Shown here one piece after another: positions 1 through 6,977 of a DNA stretch of 11,765 bases (position 1 is the first letter of the stretch; each line of letters starts with the position of its first letter). A program made the position numbers and the translations under genes. The DNA is from Firmicutes bacterium UBA3932. Lineage in GTDB: Bacteria > Bacillota > Clostridia > Peptostreptococcales > Anaerovoracaceae. The notes under the pieces are model-generated. The model did no database searches, was not told the origin of the DNA, and saw only the letters and a list, made by a program, of their open reading frames with translations. Where the stretch lies: positions 1 through 11,765 of the forward strand of contig DGEG01000108.1 in the NCBI GenBank assembly GCA_002385825.1. Reading direction: 5' to 3'.

Positions 1-96
1 TGGAGTTATGTGTGGATCAAAAGTCCCTAAACGGCCTTTTTGCGTAGAAAGTTAAAAAACTCAAGGTTTATCTTCCTTGTAATCCACACATAACTC
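1..96. repeat. 15-bp perfect inverted repeat enclosing small hairpins
   Basis: GAGTTATGTGTGGAT at 3-17 is matched exactly by its reverse complement at 82-96, leaving a 64-nt interior. The interior can form further short stems: CAAAAG near 18-23 with CTTTTTG at 36-42, AGTT with AACT at 50-61, and CAAGG at 62-66 with CCTTG at 75-79. The whole could fold as a multibranch structure closed by the 15-bp stem. On the plus strand the closing stem is followed by GGGTTTTTG (96-105). On the minus strand the inner CAAGG/CCTTG hairpin is followed by AGTTTTTT and could act as a weak terminator. It may be a structured RNA, a terminator or the end of a decayed mobile element. The window begins here, so its left context is missing. 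Confidence 0.5.
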
Positions 97-286
97 GGGT
101 TTTTGCACATTTTTTCTTCTAATTCTTAACAGAGCAGGTCCACAGAGCCTCATTGTAATTTTGATGGCACCTGCCCCTTGTTGCCATCTATTATAAAAAA
201 GTGTTGCATAAAAAGTCCCGTTGTGATAACCTATCGGAGGTTCTAAAAACAGGAATACCTGTAAGCATGGAACTGTAGTATTCCAC

Positions 287-307
287 TCCCCTTTTCGGGG
301 GTTTTTT
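287..307 (+). terminator. Weak intrinsic terminator before uraA
   Basis: CCCC (288-291) pairs with GGGG (297-300), extended by a T-G wobble (287/301), with loop TTTTC, and is followed directly by six T (302-307). The stem is short but GC-only, and the T-run is in the right place for the plus strand. It may end an upstream plus-strand transcript, or attenuate a transcript reading into uraA. The paired GGAATAC/GTATTCC stem lies just upstream. Confidence 0.45.
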
Positions 308-343
308 ATGACCAAAATCCGGTCGCCCCCACGGCTACGCCCT

Positions 344-373
344 TTGTAAGCGCAGCCGTCATCAGCTTATACG
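344..373 (+). promoter_or_regulatory. Possible weak promoter for uraA
   Basis: TTGTAA (344-349) and TATACG (368-373) are separated by 18 nt, each matching four of six consensus bases. The -35 lies inside the 331-359 hairpin, so that inverted repeat could be an operator rather than RNA structure. No better plus-strand promoter is evident close to the gene. The match is weak. Confidence 0.25.
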
Positions 374-408
374 TTTTCAGCAAATAAAAAGAAAGGGAGG
401 AATCATCT

Positions 409-1680
409 ATGACAGAAAAACGCGAAATCATCCAAGTAGAGGACAGGGTACCGTTATCGAAAGGGATCCCGCTCAGCATTCAGCACACTTTTGCCATGTT
501 CAGCGCATCCGTTCTGGTTCCCTGGCTCTTCGGCATCAATCCCGCCATCGTCCTTCTTATGAACGGCATTGGCACTCTCTTATTCATACTTATTACGAAA
601 GGCAAAGCTCCCGCCTATTTAGGTTCCAGCTTTGCTTTTCTTTCGCCTACATTCGTAATCCTTGCAAACCCTGAAATGAGCTATTCCCACGCTCTGGGTG
701 GGTTTGTAGCATCAGGCCTCCTCTTTTGCGCCGTTGCCATCCTTATTAAATATGTGGGAATAAAATGGATCGATGTTCTCCTTCCACCTGCTGCAATGGG
801 CCCGGTCGTGGCTCTCATCGGCTTGGAGCTTGCAGGATCCGCCGCAACAAACGCCGGACTTATACTTACGGAAGAATACACGGCGATAAATCCCAAATAT
901 GTGGCGGTGTTTGCAGTAACCCTTCTCATAGCCGTTTTCGGACAAGTTCTATTGAGAGGCTTCCTGGCTGCCATCTCCATCCTGATTGCCATCTGCACCG
1001 GCTATGTGCTTTCCCTGATCTTGGGGCTGGTGGATTTTTCCGCAGTCAGCAGCGCATCGGTCTTTGCTATGCCACACTTCCAACTTCCGGTATTTGATCT
1101 TTCCGCCATCATCATTATCTTGCCCGCCACCCTGGTGGTCATCTCAGAGCACATCGGCCATCAGGTAGTCACCGGTGAGGTCATCGGCCGCGACCTTTTG
1201 AAAGACCCCGGTCTTCACAGGTCCATGCTCGGCGACGGCATCTCAACCACCCTCTCCGCCTTGTTCGGTTCCGTGCCCACCACCACTTACGGCGAAAACA
1301 TAGGCGTTATGGCGGTAACAAAAGTGTACAGCGTCAGAGTCATCGGCGGTGCTGCTATCTTTTCCATCCTGTTGGCTTTCATTGGGAAAGCTTCCGCACT
1401 GATTCAGACTATTCCCGCTCCAGTAATGGGAGGTATCAGCTTCTTGCTTTATGGTATGATTGCCGCATCGGGGCTGCGCCTGCTGGTGGACCAAAAGGTA
1501 GATTACAGCAAGGGTCGTAACCTTGCCCTATCGGCAGTTGTCTTTGTCACCGGGCTTTCCGGCGCCTTTATACAGATTGGCGAAGTAAGGCTCACGGGCA
1601 TGTGTCTTGCCGCCATTGTGGGTATCGTTTTAAGCCTTATCTTCTACATTATCGACAAAGCCGGTCTTTCCAACGATTAA
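409..1680 (+). CDS. uraA: Uracil permease, NCS2 (UraA/PyrP) family
   Basis: A 423-residue integral membrane transporter that would import uracil with protons for pyrimidine salvage. The sequence follows E. coli UraA closely. The substrate-site region YLGSSFAFLSP lies at 70-80. SEHIGH (246-251) carries Glu247 and YGENIG (294-299) carries Glu296, the counterparts of the two glutamates that bind uracil in UraA. The conserved DPGLHRSM and MGG stretches follow at 266-273 and 340-342. Length matches the family (about 420-430) and hydrophobic segments occur throughout, consistent with 14 membrane spans. The ATG at 409 is preceded by GGGAGG (395-400) at good spacing. The gene is monocistronic and convergent with the Rnf operon. 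Specificity for uracil over xanthine or other bases is inferred from similarity to UraA. In other Firmicutes such genes are often under PyrR control, but I see no clear PyrR site. Confidence 0.93.
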   Translation: MTEKREIIQVEDRVPLSKGIPLSIQHTFAMFSASVLVPWLFGINPAIVLLMNGIGTLLFILITKGKAPAYLGSSFAFLSPTFVILANPEMSYSHALGGFVASGLLFCAVAILIKYVGIKWIDVLLPPAAMGPVVALIGLELAGSAATNAGLILTEEYTAINPKYVAVFAVTLLIAVFGQVLLRGFLAAISILIAICTGYVLSLILGLVDFSAVSSASVFAMPHFQLPVFDLSAIIIILPATLVVISEHIGHQVVTGEVIGRDLLKDPGLHRSMLGDGISTTLSALFGSVPTTTYGENIGVMAVTKVYSVRVIGGAAIFSILLAFIGKASALIQTIPAPVMGGISFLLYGMIAASGLRLLVDQKVDYSKGRNLALSAVVFVTGLSGAFIQIGEVRLTGMCLAAIVGIVLSLIFYIIDKAGLSND

Positions 1681-1688
1681 GCTAATGC

Positions 1689-1752
1689 GATCAAAGGAGA
1701 CGGACCTTATTTTGATCTAATCGCCAAAGAAAATGGTCCGTACCTTTTGATC
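1689..1752. repeat. Imperfect 18-nt inverted repeat with a third internal copy
   Basis: An 18-nt arm at 1689-1706 (GATCAAAGG...GGACC) matches the reverse complement of 1735-1752 at 15 of 18 positions. Between the arms, TTTTGATC at 1710-1717 repeats TTTTGATC of the right arm (1745-1752). The left arm can therefore pair with either copy, giving a short or a long hairpin. It starts nine bases after the uraA stop codon and has no T-run, so it is not a standard terminator. It may stabilise the 3' end of the mRNA or be a small dispersed repeat. Confidence 0.55.
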
Positions 1753-1797
1753 CAACGACTATTCGCGGGAGCAAAACTTCCGGCGCAATATAAAAGC

Positions 1798-1827
1798 AGC
1801 CACGGGCCGTAAACCCGTGGCTTTTTT
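1798..1827. terminator. Bidirectional intrinsic terminator between uraA and rnfB
   Basis: AGCCACGGG (1798-1806) pairs perfectly with CCCGTGGCT (1814-1822) around the loop CCGTAAA. Six T at 1822-1827 serve uraA on the plus strand. The AAAA at 1792-1795 gives a shorter T-run on the minus strand, serving the Rnf operon, whose last stop codon is at 1853-1855. The position between convergent genes fits a shared terminator. Confidence 0.9.
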
Positions 1828-1852
1828 ATACTTTGCTTTATATACGTGTCGT

Positions 1853-2659
1853 TTATTTCGCTTTCTTTTTGGGATACACGTGAATTACCTTTGTGGGGCA
1901 CACTTTGGCGCAGAGCGTACAGTTAGTACACTTGGTATAGTCGATGACCGCATGGTTATCTATCACGTGAATAGCGTCAAATTTACATGACTTTTCGCAC
2001 AGCTTGCAAGCAATGCAACCGATGCTGCAAATGTTCTTGGTAACGCTGCCTTTATCAATTGAACTGCAGCCTACTACAACGCGCATGTTGTCCGGAACGA
2101 TCTCGATGAGCTTGTTGGGGCAAACCTTTGCGCAAGCGCCACAGCCTACACATTTTTCGCGATTCACTACCGCGATGCCGTTCTCGATATAAATTGCACC
2201 GTAGTCACATACCTTTACGCAATCGCCAAAGCCCAGACAAGCCATTTCACAGGTGCTTCTGCCCCTGTAGAACAGCTTGTTAGCCGCGCAGTTCTGATAC
2301 CCCTGATAATCCATACAATAGCTGGTCTTTTCCCTGCTTCCCGAACATTTTACGATAGCCACTTTTGCCTGTGCTCCCTCAAACTCCACTCCGAGGAGCT
2401 CGCTGATAGCCATAGCTACCTTATCGCCTCCCGGTGTGCAGAGATTTGTGGGAACAGAGTGATCGGCTGCCAACGCATTGGCATAATCCTCACACCCTGC
2501 ATAGCCGCAGGCGCCGCAGTTTGCTCCCGGCAGAATTTCACTAATATTAGCCGCCGTCTCGTCCACTTCCACAGCCATAAACTTAGCTGCCACCGTGAGC
2601 ATTACTCCGGACAGGAGGCCGATCCCGACTACGATTCCGACTGGTAATACAAATTGCAT
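1853..2659 (-). CDS. rnfB: Rnf complex polyferredoxin subunit RnfB
   Basis: A 268-residue iron-sulfur subunit, thought to take electrons from reduced ferredoxin and feed them into the complex. An N-terminal membrane anchor (about 5-25) is followed by the Fe-S domain NCGACGYAGC, with Cys48, 51, 56 and 74. Four ferredoxin-like cysteine groups follow: C137-x3-C-x5-C-x3-C151, C170-x2-C-x2-C-x3-C180, C211-x3-C-x2-C-x2-C-x3-C225 and C244-x2-C-x2-C-x3-C254. There are 25 cysteines in all, including Cys105, 115, 124 and 198 outside these groups. This is longer than the proteobacterial form (under 200 residues) and agrees with the multi-cluster clostridial type. AAAGGAGG at 2668-2675 precedes the ATG. 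It is the last gene of the operon, 18 nt after rnfA, and the shared terminator lies downstream. Confidence 0.95.
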   Translation of the reverse strand: MQFVLPVGIVVGIGLLSGVMLTVAAKFMAVEVDETAANISEILPGANCGACGYAGCEDYANALAADHSVPTNLCTPGGDKVAMAISELLGVEFEGAQAKVAIVKCSGSREKTSYCMDYQGYQNCAANKLFYRGRSTCEMACLGFGDCVKVCDYGAIYIENGIAVVNREKCVGCGACAKVCPNKLIEIVPDNMRVVVGCSSIDKGSVTKNICSIGCIACKLCEKSCKFDAIHVIDNHAVIDYTKCTNCTLCAKVCPTKVIHVYPKKKAK

Positions 2660-2677
2660 GATCTGGTCCTCCTTTCC

Positions 2678-3271
2678 TTATAGTCCAAATATACCGTCTA
2701 TCACGCCGGCAAAGCCCATAAAGGACAGTGACACGATAGAAGCTGCTACGAGAGTTGACGGAACGCCTTTGAAAGCGATGGGAAAATCATTGGTTTCGAT
2801 GCGTTGCCTTACACCGGCAAACATCACCATAGCCAACATGAAGCCCACGCCGGCCCCAAAGGAATTGACAATGGATTGTATAAAGGTGTAGCTCTCATCG
2901 ATGTTGAGGATGCACACACCCAGCACGGCACAGTTGGTGGTGATCAGCGGCAGGTAAACGCCCAACCCCTTATGCAGAGCAGGCATATATTTCTTCATTG
3001 CGATCTCTACCAGCTGAACCAGGGCCGCGATAACTAAAATGAACACAATGGTCTGCAAATACTCGATTCCGAAACCAGCCAAAAGGCCCATATAAATGGG
3101 ATGGGTTACGGCCGTGGCAAGAACCATGACGAAGATTACTGCCAAGCTCATTCCGATAGCGGAGTCAAGCTTCTTTGAAACACCCAGGAAGGGACATATT
3201 CCTAAAAACTTGACGAGCACGAAGTTGTTGGTCAGGACCGCGCCCATCATGATGATTGCTAATTCTGTCAT
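2678..3271 (-). CDS. rnfA: Rnf complex membrane subunit RnfA
   Basis: A 197-residue, six-helix membrane subunit of the ion-translocating ferredoxin:NAD+ oxidoreductase. The N-terminus (MTELAIIMMGAVLTNNFVLV) and FLGICPFLGVSKK (22-34) match the start of E. coli RsxA. Cys26 in GICPF and Cys114 in TTNCAVLG correspond to the paired intramembrane cysteines of RnfA/NqrE that hold a [2Fe-2S] cluster with RnfE. I place the start at ATG 3271. A frame opening with GTG at 3280 would sit directly against the Shine-Dalgarno sequence with no spacer. The ATG overlaps the rnfE stop as ATGA, a translational coupling arrangement. Length is close to the E. coli protein (193). Confidence 0.95.
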   Translation of the reverse strand: MTELAIIMMGAVLTNNFVLVKFLGICPFLGVSKKLDSAIGMSLAVIFVMVLATAVTHPIYMGLLAGFGIEYLQTIVFILVIAALVQLVEIAMKKYMPALHKGLGVYLPLITTNCAVLGVCILNIDESYTFIQSIVNSFGAGVGFMLAMVMFAGVRQRIETNDFPIAFKGVPSTLVAASIVSLSFMGFAGVIDGIFGL

Positions 3272-3948
3272 TGCCCGCACCCTCCTTTAGCCGCAGAGGG
3301 GCATCCGCTTGCGGAAGGACAACCCTCGCATCCAAATTCTTTTTTCTTGATGGCTCTGCCTTTGGAAAGGTAATTGATCAACGCCACCAGGCAACCGTAT
3401 GTAAAGAAGGCTCCCGGGGCCAGCATGAAGATCGCCATCGGAGAGATCAAGTCAGCGGTCAGATTAATTCCGAACCAGGCGCCGGATCCGAGAAGTTCGC
3501 GGATGGAGCCCATCAGGAAGAGCGCAAAGGTAAAGCCCAGTCCCATTCCAGCTCCGTCGAATGCCGCGTCAATAACGGAATTTTTATTTGCAAACATCTC
3601 TGCTCTTCCAAGGATTATGCAGTTTACTACAATAAGGGGAATGAAGAGCCCCAAAGCTTCGTTGATCGCAGGGGCAAAGGCCTGCAGCAGCAAGCTTACT
3701 ATGGTAACGAAGCCTGCGATAACTACAATATAGCAAGGAATTCTTACCTTATCCGGAATCACGTTCTTTAATATGGAAATAACTATGTTGGAACAGATCA
3801 ATACAGCCATGGTGGAAACACCCATTCCCAGACCGTTGATCGCCGACGTGGTGACAGCCAAAGTGGGGCAGGTGCCCAACAGCAACACCAATACGGGGTT
3901 TTCCTTTATAATTCCGTTCCGTAGCAGGGCCAATTTATTATTATTCAT
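3268..3948 (-). CDS. rnfE: Rnf complex membrane subunit RnfE, with a Cys-rich tail
   Basis: A 226-residue membrane subunit, paralogous to RnfA and inserted with opposite topology. Cys27 in LLGTCPTLAVTT and Cys110 in VVNCIILGRAE match the conserved intramembrane cysteine pair of RnfE/NqrD. After the last membrane segment (about 178-195) comes a charged stretch, KGRAIKKKEF, and then a glycine/cysteine-rich tail with Cys207, 210, 216 and 224 (C-x2-C-x5-C-x7-C). The tail is absent from E. coli RsxE as I recall it, and could bind a metal or cluster or form disulfides. The start ATG (3948-3946) overlaps the rnfG stop as TAATG, with GGGAGG upstream. The stop overlaps the rnfA start by four bases. 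Confidence 0.94.
   Translation of the reverse strand: MNNNKLALLRNGIIKENPVLVLLLGTCPTLAVTTSAINGLGMGVSTMAVLICSNIVISILKNVIPDKVRIPCYIVVIAGFVTIVSLLLQAFAPAINEALGLFIPLIVVNCIILGRAEMFANKNSVIDAAFDGAGMGLGFTFALFLMGSIRELLGSGAWFGINLTADLISPMAIFMLAPGAFFTYGCLVALINYLSKGRAIKKKEFGCEGCPSASGCPSAAKGGCGQ
3281..3288 (-). promoter_or_regulatory. Ribosome binding site that fixes the rnfA start
   Basis: AAAGGAGG on the minus strand lies nine nucleotides before ATG 3271 and directly abuts GTG 3280. This favours the ATG as the true start. The site lies within the last codons of rnfE. Confidence 0.85.
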
Positions 3949-4502
3949 TACCTGCCACCTCCCATCATTTCAAATTGTGCAAGCGAAGCTTCTACTGCAC
4001 GGAAGATTGCATTGGAGGAAACCGTTGCTCCCGTAACTGCATCGATCTGCGTTTTATCCGATTCGTTGGTACGGGTCACGGCAACTTGACCCAGATACTG
4101 CGCCAGATATTCTTTGGTCATGGCTTTCGTTCCGAGTCCAGGAGTTTCTGAATGTCCGGTCACCTTCACGCCGGTTATCTCTCCGTTGTCGCTTACGCCC
4201 ACCATAACGGTGATTTTACCGCCGAAGCCCTTATCTTGAGCGGTAAACACATAACCTGACTTATTGTCCGCCTCATAGACCTCCAAAATGCCCGGAGATA
4301 GTTCTGTTTCCAACTGGGTAAATGACCCTTCCCCCTCGGGAAGCACTTCTCCACGGGCGAGGTTGGCATTCCGAATATTTATTTCATCAATAATCGGTTT
4401 TGTAACCTGGTAGGTTCCTGCCAGAGCGGCGGTTATTACCAGGCAGATCAGAAACAGCACCAAAGTTGGCGCAATCAATTCTTTGCGTTCGGAAGTTTTC
4501 AT
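3948..4502 (-). CDS. rnfG: Rnf complex flavoprotein subunit RnfG
   Basis: A 184-residue subunit with one N-terminal membrane helix (about 11-31) and an extracytoplasmic FMN-binding domain. The flavinylation motif D154-A-V-T-G-A-T160 fits the Dxx(S/T)GAT signature recognised by the flavin transferase ApbE, so Thr160 should carry covalent FMN by a phosphoester bond. SETPGLGTKAM (118-128) is the other conserved block of this domain. No apbE gene lies in the window, so it must be elsewhere. The start ATG overlaps the rnfD stop as ATGA, and GGAGGAGG precedes it. Confident assignment by motif, length and operon position. Confidence 0.95.
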   Translation of the reverse strand: MKTSERKELIAPTLVLFLICLVITAALAGTYQVTKPIIDEINIRNANLARGEVLPEGEGSFTQLETELSPGILEVYEADNKSGYVFTAQDKGFGGKITVMVGVSDNGEITGVKVTGHSETPGLGTKAMTKEYLAQYLGQVAVTRTNESDKTQIDAVTGATVSSNAIFRAVEASLAQFEMMGGGR

Positions 4503-5458
4503 TTCTTGCCACCTCCTCCGTAGATCTTACGCCTCGACAGATTATCAATATGAGGTGTCAATATATTCATCAACAGTATAGAGAAGGACACGCCTTCCGG
4601 CAGGGCTCCAAACAATCTTATAATCATGGTCAAGATACCGCATCCTATTGCATAAACGATCTTCCCCTTTGTCGTAAGAGGCGAAGTGGCATAATCCGTT
4701 GCCATAAAGAAGGCTCCAAGCATCAAGCCGCCGGCCAACACGTGGAAAACGGGATCCTGCCCGGCGATCAGAGCGATGATAAACACCGTTCCGATATAGA
4801 CCACCGGAATGGTAGGTTCGATTACTTTTCTTCCGATTAAGTATAGTCCTCCGATGAGCAGTGCGATGGCGCTGGTCTCACCGAGACATCCACCCGTAAA
4901 GCCCAGGAACATGTCGATTTTGGAAGGAAGTTCCGATATGTTTCCACCCATGTTCATGATACCCAAAGGCGTCGGGCCGGTGACCGCGTCCGATGCTTCC
5001 AGAATCTGCTTCGGAAGTGGCCAGGTGGTCATGGGCGTGGCAAAAGACAGCATCAATACAATTCTTGCTGTAATGGCAGGATTTGCGAAGTTCTGTCCGA
5101 TGCCCCCGAAAAGTTGCTTCACAACGACAATAGCTACAAAGCTGCCGATTACTGCCATCCAATAAGGTAACGAGGACGGCAGGTTGAAACCTAACAGAAT
5201 TCCTGTCACCACCGCGCTCAAATCGGTAATGGTATTCTCCTTCTTTGTCACCTTCTCAAAAGCCCACTCGAATACAACACAGGACGCAACGCATGTAATG
5301 GTCAGCAATATGGCCCTCGGTCCGAAGACCACCCCGGACATAATGAAGGCCGGTACCAGCGCGATGATCACATCCAGCATGATCCTCGTCGTGTTGATGT
5401 TATCCAATATGTGAGGAGAGGAGGAGACGATAAGGGTTCCTTGATTGTAACGGCTCAT
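4499..5458 (-). CDS. rnfD: Rnf complex membrane flavoprotein subunit RnfD
   Basis: A 319-residue polytopic membrane subunit related to NqrB. It carries electrons across the membrane and is expected to hold a covalent FMN. SSSPHI (12-17), GGIGQNFANPA (118-128) and FFMATDYATSP (250-260) are family blocks. The expected flavinylation site reads D157-A-V-T-G-P-T163, followed by PL. Its third core residue is Pro162, where the consensus (S/T)GAT has Ala; Thr163 is the expected attachment residue. Spacing to rnfC is a one-base overlap (TAATG), and GGAGG lies upstream within the rnfC end. Whether the Pro variant is common in related RnfD proteins I cannot verify here. Confidence 0.95.
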   Translation of the reverse strand: MSRYNQGTLIVSSSPHILDNINTTRIMLDVIIALVPAFIMSGVVFGPRAILLTITCVASCVVFEWAFEKVTKKENTITDLSAVVTGILLGFNLPSSLPYWMAVIGSFVAIVVVKQLFGGIGQNFANPAITARIVLMLSFATPMTTWPLPKQILEASDAVTGPTPLGIMNMGGNISELPSKIDMFLGFTGGCLGETSAIALLIGGLYLIGRKVIEPTIPVVYIGTVFIIALIAGQDPVFHVLAGGLMLGAFFMATDYATSPLTTKGKIVYAIGCGILTMIIRLFGALPEGVSFSILLMNILTPHIDNLSRRKIYGGGGKK

Positions 5459-6768
5459 TATTTTTTCCCTCCTTCCGCAACCAGTTGTTTTGCAAGTCTA
5501 TTCATGAAGCTCAACTGTTTTTTGGCGGGACATACATAGGAGCATGAGCCGCATTCCATACACAGAGTCACATTGAGCTTTTTCAAAGCTTCTACATCTT
5601 TTTTGTCGTAAGCTTTGAAAATTGTAGTAGGCATCAGCATCATGGGGCAGGCTTTTACGCATCTGCCGCAATTGATGCAGGCCGTTTCTTTGGGAACCGT
5701 TGCCCATTCCTCATCAAAGGCCAGTATGGCGTTATTGTTCTTGATTATGGCAATGGAGTCATCGTAGATAGCTCTTCCCATCATAGGTCCGCCCATGATA
5801 ATCTTCTTCGGAACCCTGCGATAGCCGCCGCAGAACCCGATGAGCTCGTTGATTGGAGTGCCTATCAGAACTTCAACGTTTTTAGGATTCTTAATGGCAT
5901 TGCCGTCTACGGTGATCTTTTTGGAAACCAGCGGCATGCCTGTCTCTATGTAACGCTGAAGGGCCACGATGGTGCTCACATTGGACACCAAAACCCCCGC
6001 ATCCGCCGGAAGTTTGCCCGGGGGAACCACTCTGCCTGTAGTCTCATAGATGACTACCCGTTCTGCTCCCTGGGGATACACGGATTTGAGAGTAAAGACT
6101 TCAATGCCCGGTTCGTCTTTCACCATGTCGGACAGCTTCTTTATTGCCGGCTCTTTGTTGGCTTCGATGGCAATAATCGTCTTTTTGAGGTTCAGGTGCT
6201 TCATAGTGGTCTTGATTCCATTAACCAAAAGTTCAGAATCCTCAAGCATGGTGCGATAGTCCGATGTGATGTAAGGTTCACACTCGGCGCCGTTTATAAT
6301 GAGCGTATCCACTTCCTCAGGATTCTTGGGATTGAACTTCACATGGGTCGGGAAGGCTGCTCCTCCCAGACCGACGACACCCGATGCGCGAACGGCTTTC
6401 AAGAAGCTTTCCTTATCCGTAACTTCCGGAGGCGAAAGATCTTCCAGCACCTCCTGTTTCTTATCCACTGCAATGGTTACGATGAGATCCCAGATTCCCA
6501 CCGAACTCATGGTTTTTTCAATGGATAGTACTTTTCCGGACGCTCCGGTATGAATCGGCGCACTTACAAATGCTTCGCTGTCACCGATTACTTGGCCGAC
6601 TTTGACATGATCCCCCACAGCGACCGTCGGCTCACAGGGGGCCCCGATATGCTGTAGCATCGATATGTACAACTTGTCGGGGAGCGGCATTTTTTCAGTA
6701 GGGCATTCAGCAGTATACTTGTGATGCTCTACGTGAATTGCCGGCAGATGTTTGCTGAAAATACTCAT
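5458..6768 (-). CDS. rnfC: Rnf complex NADH-binding subunit RnfC
   Basis: A 436-residue peripheral cytoplasmic subunit, the site of NAD+ reduction. GLGGAAFPTHVK (133-144) and NGAECEPY (159-166) match the NADH/FMN-binding fold shared with NuoF, and an SLBB-type region lies between. Two [4Fe-4S] motifs follow: C364-x2-C-x2-C-x3-C374-P and C403-x2-C-x2-C-x3-C413-P. The N-terminal region (about 1-100) is the RnfC N-terminal, biotinyl-lipoyl-like domain. Length agrees with clostridial RnfC. The ATG at 6768 follows GAGAGGG at short spacing, and an out-of-frame ATG at 6790 precedes it. This is the first gene of the operon. The complex transfers electrons from ferredoxin to NAD+ and exports Na+ or H+; the sequence seen here does not settle which ion. 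Confidence 0.96.
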   Translation of the reverse strand: MSIFSKHLPAIHVEHHKYTAECPTEKMPLPDKLYISMLQHIGAPCEPTVAVGDHVKVGQVIGDSEAFVSAPIHTGASGKVLSIEKTMSSVGIWDLIVTIAVDKKQEVLEDLSPPEVTDKESFLKAVRASGVVGLGGAAFPTHVKFNPKNPEEVDTLIINGAECEPYITSDYRTMLEDSELLVNGIKTTMKHLNLKKTIIAIEANKEPAIKKLSDMVKDEPGIEVFTLKSVYPQGAERVVIYETTGRVVPPGKLPADAGVLVSNVSTIVALQRYIETGMPLVSKKITVDGNAIKNPKNVEVLIGTPINELIGFCGGYRRVPKKIIMGGPMMGRAIYDDSIAIIKNNNAILAFDEEWATVPKETACINCGRCVKACPMMLMPTTIFKAYDKKDVEALKKLNVTLCMECGSCSYVCPAKKQLSFMNRLAKQLVAEGGKK

Positions 6769-6813
6769 AGCTACCCTCTCGTTCTACCATGATTGATCTG
6801 AATTTATATACGT

Positions 6814-6839
6814 CCTTTCTTTAGTTTGAAAGGTTTTTT
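6814..6839. other. Hairpin in the rnf leader
   Basis: CCTTTC (6814-6819) pairs perfectly with GAAAGG (6828-6833) around an 8-nt loop. Read on the plus strand it is followed by six T (6834-6839), the form of an intrinsic terminator. No plus-strand gene precedes it, so that orientation has no obvious client. On the minus strand it falls in the 5' untranslated region of rnfC, about 45 nt before the start codon, preceded by an A-run. It may regulate the leader or block antisense transcription into the promoter. Confidence 0.5.
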
Positions 6840-6876
6840 AATTCATATGGCAGTTAGTTGTAACCACCAGAAAAAA

Positions 6877-6885
6877 ATTATATCA
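6877..6885 (-). promoter_or_regulatory. Extended -10 promoter of the rnf operon
   Basis: On the minus strand the sequence reads TGATATAAT: a perfect TATAAT (6877-6882) with an upstream TG one base away, the extended -10 form. The -35 region (about 6900-6905) reads CTGTAT and is poor, which is common with extended -10 promoters. Transcription would start near 6870 and give a leader of about 100 nt. Confidence 0.7.
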
Positions 6886-6977
6886 TAGTTTCGGTCTATA
6901 TACAGCTTTTTTTATCGATTTGTTGACTTTTTTGTCAGCCATTTTTTCGGGAATTGATGGCATTATTGGTATTTTTC

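Larger units (their letters stand above)
97..408. other. Non-coding region upstream of uraA, rich in hairpins
   Basis: I see no convincing gene here. Perfect stems are GATGGCA (163-169) with TGCCATC (182-188), and GGAATAC (252-258) with GTATTCC (278-284). A terminator-like hairpin follows at 287-307. A fourth stem, ACGGCTACGC (331-340) with GCGCAGCCGT (350-359), has one A-C mismatch. If transcribed towards uraA this would be a structured leader, but I do not recognise the conserved core of a PyrR-binding site, purine riboswitch or T-box. A minus-strand frame of 84 codons opening with TTG at 315 runs through the region. It has no ribosome binding site that I can defend and no recognisable family. 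Confidence 0.5.

Noticed and set aside
61..315. Minus-strand open frame of 84 codons with TTG start
   Set aside because: No recognisable family and no defensible ribosome binding site. It runs through several perfect hairpins, and its stop lies in a stem. It could be a remnant of a mobile-element gene, but nothing proves it.
1..408. PyrR site, purine riboswitch or T-box ahead of uraA
   Set aside because: I looked for their conserved cores and found none, so the hairpins are reported without a regulator name.
3271..3280. GTG at 3280 as the rnfA start, giving 200 residues
   Set aside because: It directly abuts the AAAGGAGG site. ATG 3271 has correct spacing, matches the known N-terminus of the family and forms an ATGA overlap with rnfE.
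6923..6951. Plus-strand promoter beginning with TTGACT upstream of rnfC
   Set aside because: No -10 element lies at a suitable distance, and no plus-strand gene follows.
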